Source: a virus. From it: 42,962 nt of DNA. Under the pieces are notes generated by a model. The model did no database searches. It worked only from the letters and a program-made list of their open reading frames with translations, and was not told where the DNA came from. Positions 1-6,207 of the stretch are shown here, in pieces (position 1 is the first letter of the stretch; each line of letters opens with the position of its first letter). The stretch is from positions 1 through 42,962 of the IMG/VR virus record IMGVR_UViG_3300044953_000742. One strand, 5' to 3'. A program made the position numbers and the translations under genes.

Positions 1-1100
1 AGCTTCTCGTCAAGGATGGCCTGAATGAACCTACATTTCACGTTCAGGTCGTTCATTTCACCTGCCAGCCGTCCCAGAAGTTTCTGCTTCCGCTTGTCGT
101 AATACTTCAGACGAAAATCCACAAAATATTCAACAATTTCCTCAGGCGACTGGAAGATTTTCAGTTTTCCGTGTTCGTCGAGCGTCGTGTAATTTTCACC
201 CTCACGTTCGGTCATTTTCAGGACAAAATTCAGTCGATTTTTCTCTTGGAGTTCAGCTAGTTTCTGGCGAGTGAATTTTAGAATGTAGTGCGGTGTTTCA
301 GTCGAAAGGTCATCGTACGAGACAATTGTCCCTTTTTCCACCAAGGCGTCCAAGTGCTCTTCGTAAGACTCGTAAGTCCAAGAAGGCGGGATTTCTGACA
401 CATCGACGGTGGTCGTATTTTTTACATCATACTTTCCGTGTATCGTCCACGACCTGGGTGCGTCAGGAACACGACGAAAATCACCGCTAAATTCTCCAAT
501 CCACGGACTGACGTCTGTGCATTTCTTTCCTGCAACAACTGCCAGACATGCTTCTATCAGTTGTTTTGGGTTACGATTGAGAATATTTGTAGCAAAACCA
601 ACAGCAATGCCTGAGCTACCGTTCAGCAAGACTGTCGGAATGACAGGAAGAAAGAATGTTGGTTCAATTTCCTCTCCCTCTTCGTACTGTGGGTCGCAGA
701 GGTCAAAGTCTTTGTAAAGAAGACGAAAATTTTCGTTGAACTTGACACCAATGTAACGAGAGGCACCAGCTGTCGGAGCACGGAGAGAACCGAACTGTCC
801 CACTCCTTGGAAAATTGGCATTGAGTTCTTGAAAGACTGAGTCATGCCGATGATTGTACCGTCCAACGAACCGTGGTGAAACATGGTCTGTGCCGCCGCC
901 AGACCACCCAGTTGGAAGACCTTCATCGGCTTTTCGTTACCTGTTTTCCAGACATTATTGGCCGCGTAGGCAATCTTTCTCTGGGATGGCTTGAAACCGT
1001 CAATTACACTGGGTATCGCCCGCTGCGAGACACAGTAAATTCCATAACTTCGATATTCGTTATCGAAGAAGTCATCAGCTGTACGAACTTGCAATGTCAT
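1..1100 (-). CDS. Type IIA DNA topoisomerase, subunit A (T4 gp52-like), 3' end outside window
   Basis: This is the DNA breakage-reunion subunit of a phage type II topoisomerase; it pairs with the ATPase subunit encoded just upstream. The minus strand is open from an ATG at 1100 to the window edge, giving 366 visible residues. The N-terminus has the GyrA/ParC-like core: a segment with DGFKPSQRKI near residues 34-43, then QFGSLRAPTAGASRYIG, which places the likely DNA-linking tyrosine at about residue 116. LNGSSGIAVGFAT follows near 160-172. A purine-rich SD (AAGGAAA) precedes the ATG. Only 25 bases separate it from the stop of subunit B, so the two are probably co-transcribed and made in matched amounts. 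T4-like phages also encode the two functions separately. The C-terminal part cannot be judged here. Confidence 0.93.
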   Translation of the reverse strand, partial: MTLQVRTADDFFDNEYRSYGIYCVSQRAIPSVIDGFKPSQRKIAYAANNVWKTGNEKPMKVFQLGGLAAAQTMFHHGSLDGTIIGMTQSFKNSMPIFQGVGQFGSLRAPTAGASRYIGVKFNENFRLLYKDFDLCDPQYEEGEEIEPTFFLPVIPTVLLNGSSGIAVGFATNILNRNPKQLIEACLAVVAGKKCTDVSPWIGEFSGDFRRVPDAPRSWTIHGKYDVKNTTTVDVSEIPPSWTYESYEEHLDALVEKGTIVSYDDLSTETPHYILKFTRQKLAELQEKNRLNFVLKMTEREGENYTTLDEHGKLKIFQSPEEIVEYFVDFRLKYYDKRKQKLLGRLAGEMNDLNVKCRFIQAILDEK

Positions 1101-1125
1101 AAAATGTGTTTCCTTGTCTCAGAGG

Positions 1126-2976
1126 TTATACTTCACCCAAAATCTTCTTCTTGCGAACCGCAGGATTGGCACCAAACCAATCATCCAAGACCTGTTTCAG
1201 GTCATCACCTGGGACGATTGAGAATGTTTTTGGATTCCTGATGATTTCTGCATACTCTTCATTTTCTAGCGCTGCCAGTCCCTTCTTGTAACTGACATCC
1301 CATTTTTTTATGTCCCTGACGGAAGATTGCCACTTCTCGAACTCCTCATGTGTATAGAACGAAAGAGTCTCATTGCCCTTCTTGGCAACCACCAAAGGAG
1401 TCATTACCCGATAGAAACGATTTTGGCTCAAAAGTTCTGGCCAGAATCGACCGAAAAAGTTGACCAGAAGGCCTGCAATCGAATCACCGTCTGGGTCTGC
1501 ATCAGAATACACCAAAATCTTTCCGTAACGCAGGCCCTTTGGTTCATCGCCCATTCGAAGGCCAAGCGCTGTCAAAATATCTTTGACCTCCTGGTTCTGG
1601 ATGACCTTTGAGGCCGGAAGTTCGGAGACATTGAGAAATTTACCACGAAGAGGGAAAGCTCCCTGGGTCATGGGGTCACGATACTTTCGAAAAGCGCTTG
1701 AAGCTGAATCGCCTTCGAACAATGCTAATGTGCATTCTTCGCGGTTGCGACTTTTTGCGTCAATCAGTTTCAGAACTTTCGCATTTGAAACGTGTTTGTT
1801 GAGCTCACGCAGTTTTCTGCGTTCGTCGGCCAGGTTTTTCTGTTGTGCCCAGTCAAGAATGCGCTGGATGAATTCGGATTCGCAGACTTGCTTCAGAAAC
1901 TTGTCAGAGAGCTCGTGCCTAGAACCGAAATCCCTAGGATCGGTAATCAACTTTTCCTTGGTCTGCGACGAGAAGGAAGAGTTGACAATGTCACAACTGA
2001 CAAATGCGAACATGTGGTTGCGAATTTCAGCAGGTTTCAGTTCAATTTTGTGCTTCTTTTTCAGTCGCGTGCGGACGACTTCGACAATCTGGTTCGTGAC
2101 AAAATCCACATGTGTCCCACCGTCCTTCGTTTCTACACCGTTAACGAATGAAACCTGTTGCAAAGAGCCGTCAGAGACACCGAGAGCAATCCTCCAACGC
2201 TCTGACCCTTCATACATGACGTTCTCTGTGTAGAGGCGACAGTATGCCGAGAACGACGAGAAGCTGAAGTTTTCACCGTTGAATTCTACCCGGATGAGCG
2301 GATTGCAGGCCGCAATGTCTGCGCACCGTTTTCGCATCATTTCCACGTGGTCAGAGTCCAGCCCGTCGAGGCCGAAACGTGGAAAATCAGGAACGTATGA
2401 AATTTCAGTGAAACCTACAGTCGATGCGGCCTTGGTGATTTTTGGTTCACCTCGTTCACGCATGTTACCAGTGAACACCTGACTGAACTCACGTTTGCCA
2501 TCACACGTGCGAATCCTGAACTCAGTGGAGAAGATGTTTGTCAATGTCGCCCCGACACCGTTGGTCCCCGCAACAAGGCGTTCCTCAGTGTCATCAAAAT
2601 TCGAGCCTGCGCGGAGGCTGCTAAAAATCATCTCCGGAACCCACTCGTCGTGCTCCTTGTGTTTCACCACAGGAATGCCACCGTTGTCAAGCACCACAAT
2701 TTGACCGGTGCCACTGTCGGTTGTCACAGTGATTTTGTTGAGCCTGGTGTTGCGGCGGTGTTCGTCTGCGGCGTTAGAGATAATTTCATCAAATATCTTC
2801 ATGAACGCTGGATTGACTTGTGCTTGGCGGCGGATGAACCGACGCTGCTCATCGAGCAGGTAGATTTCCTCCTCACGTGTCTTGGTGGATCCGAGATACA
2901 TGCCTGACCTAGTCAGGCAATGTTCAATGTCATCCAGCTTCCTGAACTGTTGTTCAATAGTCTTCTTTTGAGTCAT
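1126..2976 (-). CDS. Type IIA DNA topoisomerase, subunit B / ATPase with Toprim (T4 gp39-like)
   Basis: This is the ATP-hydrolysing subunit of the phage topoisomerase and should support replication by relieving supercoils. Its 616 residues carry the GHKL ATPase motifs in order: DEIISNAADE near 63-72, an Asp-Asn-Gly box near 97-99 and GTNGVGA near 138-144. A transducer-like segment follows, then the Toprim domain with EGDSA at 421-425 and the acidic triad in DADPDGD at 492-498. In T4 this region is split between genes 39 and 60; here it is one uninterrupted ORF, as in GyrB/ParE. The ATG at 2976 is the first start that keeps the conserved N-terminus, although its SD is weak. It sits directly upstream of subunit A. 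Confidence 0.95.
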   Translation of the reverse strand: MTQKKTIEQQFRKLDDIEHCLTRSGMYLGSTKTREEEIYLLDEQRRFIRRQAQVNPAFMKIFDEIISNAADEHRRNTRLNKITVTTDSGTGQIVVLDNGGIPVVKHKEHDEWVPEMIFSSLRAGSNFDDTEERLVAGTNGVGATLTNIFSTEFRIRTCDGKREFSQVFTGNMRERGEPKITKAASTVGFTEISYVPDFPRFGLDGLDSDHVEMMRKRCADIAACNPLIRVEFNGENFSFSSFSAYCRLYTENVMYEGSERWRIALGVSDGSLQQVSFVNGVETKDGGTHVDFVTNQIVEVVRTRLKKKHKIELKPAEIRNHMFAFVSCDIVNSSFSSQTKEKLITDPRDFGSRHELSDKFLKQVCESEFIQRILDWAQQKNLADERRKLRELNKHVSNAKVLKLIDAKSRNREECTLALFEGDSASSAFRKYRDPMTQGAFPLRGKFLNVSELPASKVIQNQEVKDILTALGLRMGDEPKGLRYGKILVYSDADPDGDSIAGLLVNFFGRFWPELLSQNRFYRVMTPLVVAKKGNETLSFYTHEEFEKWQSSVRDIKKWDVSYKKGLAALENEEYAEIIRNPKTFSIVPGDDLKQVLDDWFGANPAVRKKKILGEV

Positions 2977-3118
2977 TCTTGCGGTAGCTTACCTGCCATA
3001 ATGGCATTGACATTCTTATTCTATACCGCACTGGTTGGATTTACACACCGACAAGCAAGAACAATGTTACATCGTTTAAAGTGGTGCCCCCTGACGAACT
3101 CAGCCCTCAGCGCAAGCC

Positions 3119-3527
3119 TTATTTTCCAACGCCGCTGCCGCCGTATGGACTAAGTCCAGCCTTTTTGATGGATGTCGGACTTAGGACTGGTACACCGAAC
3201 GCCTTCAGACCCAGTGGGTCTTCCATGTCAGGTACAATGAATGGAAAGATGGCATTCCCATCAACAAGGATGAAATAGTTGTCGCCGCCTTCGATGAGGT
3301 GCTCTTTTGCTGCTTTAAAAGCAGCAGTAATGACAGGCGGTGAACTACCAATTCCTCCCTCTGCAGGGATCTTTCCACCGCTGGCCCAAGCGCGCGGTTT
3401 CGATGACGTTCATAAAGGCGTTGATGTTCCCATCATGCGACTTCACGAATATTACAGGTTTGTCTGTTCGGATTGCATCGTAAGGTTCTGCCTTAAAAGT
3501 CAACTGTTTCCCATCTTTCGACAGCAA
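3119..3527 (-). pseudogene. Unknown gene with a one-base frame disruption
   Basis: I do not recognise this family. Frame one runs from a TTG start (3527; AGAGG six bases upstream, 35-base overlap with the glycosylase gene) through a plausible soluble N-terminus ending near INAFMNVIETAR. It then runs into nonsense and stops at 3345. The downstream frame is open from there to a TAA at 3119 and looks like real protein: WASGGKIPAEGGIGSS, then HLIEGGDNYFILVDGNAI, ending SPYGGSGVGK. Total length is one base over a multiple of three. Removing one base near the CGCTTGGG at about 3390-3400 joins the halves into a protein of about 135 residues. It could be a real mutation, a sequencing error or recoding. 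Confidence 0.6.
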
Positions 3528-3948
3528 AATGTGCCTCTTTCAGCCACTTGTGGTACCAACTAAGGGCATGGTCATTAGGCTCAACTGTCACCCAATCGCC
3601 TTTGACAAAAATATGCCAGGCGTCATTGGCATATTTTCCGATGCCGTGTAGTTCCTTCGGTTCGTTCCACGGTTTGGAAATATACTCACGACTGAACTTC
3701 TGCAGAGAAAGCGGGCGGCGACGCCAAAAACCGAGTGGTCTCAACACTTCACCAATCTCTTCGGGCGAAGACTGTAGCAGCGCCTGCGGCGACGGCCAAC
3801 GCTCAAAAAATGGCCAAATGACTTTGTTGAGCTGTTTTCGAGTCGTCTGGTTGAGCAACATACACGACACCAGAATTTTCCACTCGTCAGGAAAAAGAGA
3901 TTCTTGAATGAGGTCGTAAGGAGACTTAGGAGGAACCCAAACATTCAT
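3493..3948 (-). CDS. HhH-GPD DNA glycosylase, MBD4-like mismatch/uracil glycosylase
   Basis: Predicted base-excision glycosylase, 151 residues. It resembles the catalytic domain of vertebrate MBD4, which removes T or U from G:T/G:U mismatches, rather than MutY or EndoIII. Visible hallmarks are a WVPPKSPYDLIQE N-terminus (MBD4 has a W-P-P-x-S-P-F/Y start), LLNQTT at 31-36, the helix-hairpin-helix ELHGIGKYANDAW at 99-111, and the catalytic aspartate at 126 in PNDHALSWYHKWL. No iron-sulphur cysteine cluster is seen, as expected for MBD4. I chose the ATG at 3948, with GGAAG eight bases upstream; a TTG five codons earlier would be less usual. It is probably in one operon with the SET-domain and methyltransferase genes upstream. 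The biological substrate is inference. Confidence 0.85.
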   Translation of the reverse strand: MNVWVPPKSPYDLIQESLFPDEWKILVSCMLLNQTTRKQLNKVIWPFFERWPSPQALLQSSPEEIGEVLRPLGFWRRRPLSLQKFSREYISKPWNEPKELHGIGKYANDAWHIFVKGDWVTVEPNDHALSWYHKWLKEAHFAVERWETVDF

Positions 3949-4007
3949 TGCAGTGTCTTCCAAAGACCATAATTGGTCTTGTAGATTATAGAACTGTCAT
4001 TGAAGAT

Positions 4008-4379
4008 TTACAACCAAGAAGGCGGGTTGAGGAACATGTTGTCATCAATTTCTCGGTAATCGTAAGTCAGTTCTTCGCCCGCAGCGATGTTTCGCCTTGC
4101 CACGCCATCGAATGTCAGATTGGAATTCCTGGAGTGATTGATGAACTTGTCTCTACCTTTGTCCACTTTCCACACTCCGTTTTTCAGGCAACCAAAGTCT
4201 CGAATGAAGTTCTTGAAACTGTCTTCGAACCCTTCGAAGTCTTTCTGTGAGTAAATGTAGTAAGTACCTGGTCGGTTAATTGCAACTGCCATGCCAACAG
4301 GAATGGCTTGTGCAGCAAAAAGTCCGTTTCCTGCGTTAGGAATCTTGCTCAGATCGATTTTGGTCTTTACAACAATCAC
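4008..4379 (-). CDS. SET-domain protein (putative protein lysine methyltransferase)
   Basis: Small stand-alone SET domain of about 123 residues. SET enzymes move a methyl group from S-adenosylmethionine to lysine side chains. The canonical motifs appear in order: NAGNGLFAAQAIPVG near 15-29 (the GxG cofactor motif), FINHSRNSNLTFDG at 79-92 (the FxNHSxxxN signature), and GEELTYDY at 101-108 with the catalytic tyrosine. No cysteine-rich pre- or post-SET zinc region is present. The start is uncertain: I used the GTG at 4379, eight bases after the stop of the upstream gene; an upstream ATG in the same frame would add 26 residues overlapping that gene. The target is unknown and could be a phage or host protein. 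Confidence 0.82.
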   Translation of the reverse strand: MIVVKTKIDLSKIPNAGNGLFAAQAIPVGMAVAINRPGTYYIYSQKDFEGFEDSFKNFIRDFGCLKNGVWKVDKGRDKFINHSRNSNLTFDGVARRNIAAGEELTYDYREIDDNMFLNPPSWL

Positions 4380-4386
4380 ACAATAA

Positions 4387-5052
4387 TTATAGCTTCTTTT
4401 TGAAAGATGTGTCGTAATAGTCAAAATTTTCACCGACATCACCAAAAAATTCACCCTGGTCTTCGTGTGACCAATCAGCTCCAGAAAAAACCTTGAAGAA
4501 AGGTTGTTTTGCTTCAGCCTTGCACAGAGACTCGCACACATATCTCATCTTATTATTGGGACCGCAAACAAGGACACCCGTCTCGGTGTCAAACATGAAG
4601 TTGGCTTGTTTATGTTCTGACCACCACTGGGCTTCAGAAACGTCCACACCTCGGTTGTGATGAGGAGGCAAGAAGTCAACAGTCCAAAGGTAGTTTCCTT
4701 CGAACCATTTACCTCTCTTGTTCTGCATCTTCACTCGTCCGTGCCTGAACAGAGACTTTTCATAGACCTGAATGTCTTCTGAAATGCAATCCCACCAACC
4801 TACATCAGGAAGTGTCAGTTCAATGTCAGGGGTGTCAGGCTTTTCAAAAATTGCGCACTGGAGGACCTTGTCGTAACACGCTTGAAATTCTGGAAAGTAG
4901 ACTTCGTACAGAGGTGTGGCTCGAAACACTGCTTTCATACCCACTAGAATGCCGTGAACTGTTTCATCCTTTCCCCATATAAAATTCTTTGGTCCTGTCA
5001 GAAATGACTTCTTGACGTAAACGTTCCTGTAGGGAAGACTTTGGTAAATCAT
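4387..5052 (-). CDS. Unknown protein, 221 residues
   Basis: No family recognised. The start is set by an ATG at 5052 that overlaps the TGA of the upstream gene (sequence GTATGA), with AAGGAG just upstream. The open frame continues 22 codons further up but only into the neighbouring gene. The protein is soluble-looking and rich in aromatic residues (LPDVGWWDC, NYLWTVDFLPPHHNRG, AQWWSEHKQ). The tail is acidic and aromatic (EDQGEFFGDVGENFDYYDTS), followed by basic KKKL at the C-terminus. No membrane segment or catalytic motif is apparent. It sits between the SET gene and another unknown in what looks like an accessory operon with the methyltransferase. Confidence 0.75.
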   Translation of the reverse strand: MIYQSLPYRNVYVKKSFLTGPKNFIWGKDETVHGILVGMKAVFRATPLYEVYFPEFQACYDKVLQCAIFEKPDTPDIELTLPDVGWWDCISEDIQVYEKSLFRHGRVKMQNKRGKWFEGNYLWTVDFLPPHHNRGVDVSEAQWWSEHKQANFMFDTETGVLVCGPNNKMRYVCESLCKAEAKQPFFKVFSGADWSHEDQGEFFGDVGENFDYYDTSFKKKL

Positions 5053-5336
5053 ACGCTCCTTATCCACCTGCAAAAGGATTCGATAGAATCGAATCCCCGA
5101 TGTTTCATTACCTTCCAATCACTAGGAAGGGCCTCATTAATTGGACCATCAGTCAAAGTCAATTCACGAATGAACCATATGGTCTTATTTCGTTTGGCCG
5201 CCCACGGTGACGCTGCCGCCTTGATTCGATAAAGTTCAATGATAGGGAGGCAACCCACCTTTCCGAGGGTGGCATACCCTCGGCGCCCAGGTTGATATTT
5301 AATTTCGAAACCTTTGTCAAAAGCATTCTCGTTCAT
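5049..5336 (-). CDS. Unknown protein, 95 residues
   Basis: No family recognised. The ATG at 5336 is preceded by a near-perfect SD (AGGAGG) at normal spacing, so I prefer it over an in-frame start 20 codons upstream that would run into the methyltransferase gene. The protein has a mixed composition with a basic centre (ASPWAAKRNKTIWFIREL) and ends FCRWIRSV. Its stop overlaps the ATG of the next gene, implying translational coupling. No signal peptide or known motif is visible. Confidence 0.72.
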   Translation of the reverse strand: MNENAFDKGFEIKYQPGRRGYATLGKVGCLPIIELYRIKAAASPWAAKRNKTIWFIRELTLTDGPINEALPSDWKVMKHRGFDSIESFCRWIRSV

Positions 5337-5358
5337 GCTTCCTCCTGATATTATCGTA

Positions 5359-6207
5359 TCACAGCGAATTTGACCGAACATTGCCCACGGCATCAAGCTT
5401 TTCGTTCAACAAGAACACAATCTCGTTCATTGACAAAGACTGCACATGGGCGACATTATTAAAAAATCTCTCGTACTGGAGCGACTTCAGCGCGTCTATC
5501 ACCGATAAGTCTTTCGCACACAGGTAAAGTTTTGTCGTGTTCGGTGTCCGGATGAAATCAGTCTCGACGCGGCCGCATGACCACCCAAAAGTCGTGATTG
5601 CTACGTTGGCAAGTTCTGGTGTGGTTTTTCTAATGTAGCCGCTGTTTTTGACTTCAATCTGCTCGCGCAATGTGTCTCTTTTTTCCCAAATCTGGAAACA
5701 TGTCCGAAGAGCGTTGCTTTTCGAAAGTTTGTTCCCCTGAGAGCCAGTGTAATCGACTTGCAAGTCGTCGTCCACGATGAGGTGGTAACGTCTGTCAAGT
5801 TTGTTCTGCACGCTCCACTTTCGCCACGACCGCGGCACAATGAAGCACACGTACCTCGCACCGAGCGCTGACGCTTTGTTGAAAAACTTTACGCTGAGCG
5901 AGTTGCAACGCCCGAACGGTGGGTTCGTCAGGACGACCGCCGAATCCAGAGAAATGTCAGATTTAAGAAAATCGGCATTTTCAATTTTTTCGCTGTTAGA
6001 TTTCGGGGTTATGTCCATCGCCACCGTGTTGGCAATTCCCTCGTCTCTCATTGCACGCAAGAAAGAACCAGAACCAGCGGCAGGTTCTACCCATGTGAAA
6101 CGCTCCCAGTCACCAATCGCCTCTTTTGATTTTCTCACCAGCTCGGTGGCGGTGGCAAGCGGTGTGTAAAACTGCTCTAACGATGTCTTTCTTGTATTTC
6201 CTATCAT
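5359..6207 (-). CDS. Amino-group DNA methyltransferase (N6-adenine type)
   Basis: Predicted S-adenosylmethionine-dependent DNA methyltransferase, 282 residues. Motif I is EPAAGSGSFL at 41-50 (cofactor binding). Motif IV is NPPF at 95-98, the catalytic motif typical of N6-adenine and some N4-cytosine enzymes. QFYTP near residues 12-16 resembles the motif X region that precedes motif I in gamma-type adenine methyltransferases. The distal part (after about residue 180) is less familiar and may hold the DNA recognition region. No restriction endonuclease gene is seen next to it, so it is more likely a phage self-protection or regulatory enzyme than part of a restriction pair. Its ATG follows the ribonucleotide reductase stop with no gap. 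Confidence 0.85.
   Translation of the reverse strand: MIGNTRKTSLEQFYTPLATATELVRKSKEAIGDWERFTWVEPAAGSGSFLRAMRDEGIANTVAMDITPKSNSEKIENADFLKSDISLDSAVVLTNPPFGRCNSLSVKFFNKASALGARYVCFIVPRSWRKWSVQNKLDRRYHLIVDDDLQVDYTGSQGNKLSKSNALRTCFQIWEKRDTLREQIEVKNSGYIRKTTPELANVAITTFGWSCGRVETDFIRTPNTTKLYLCAKDLSVIDALKSLQYERFFNNVAHVQSLSMNEIVFLLNEKLDAVGNVRSNSL

Noticed and set aside
1583-2233. Plus-strand ORF of 216 codons opposite the topoisomerase B gene
   Set aside because: It is antisense to a well-supported enzyme, is cysteine/serine-rich shadow text and has no SD.
2977-3118. Promoter for the topoisomerase operon (TATAGAAT on the minus strand)
   Set aside because: A -10-like sequence is present, but no -35 element lies at suitable spacing, and the AT-rich intergenic element is absent.
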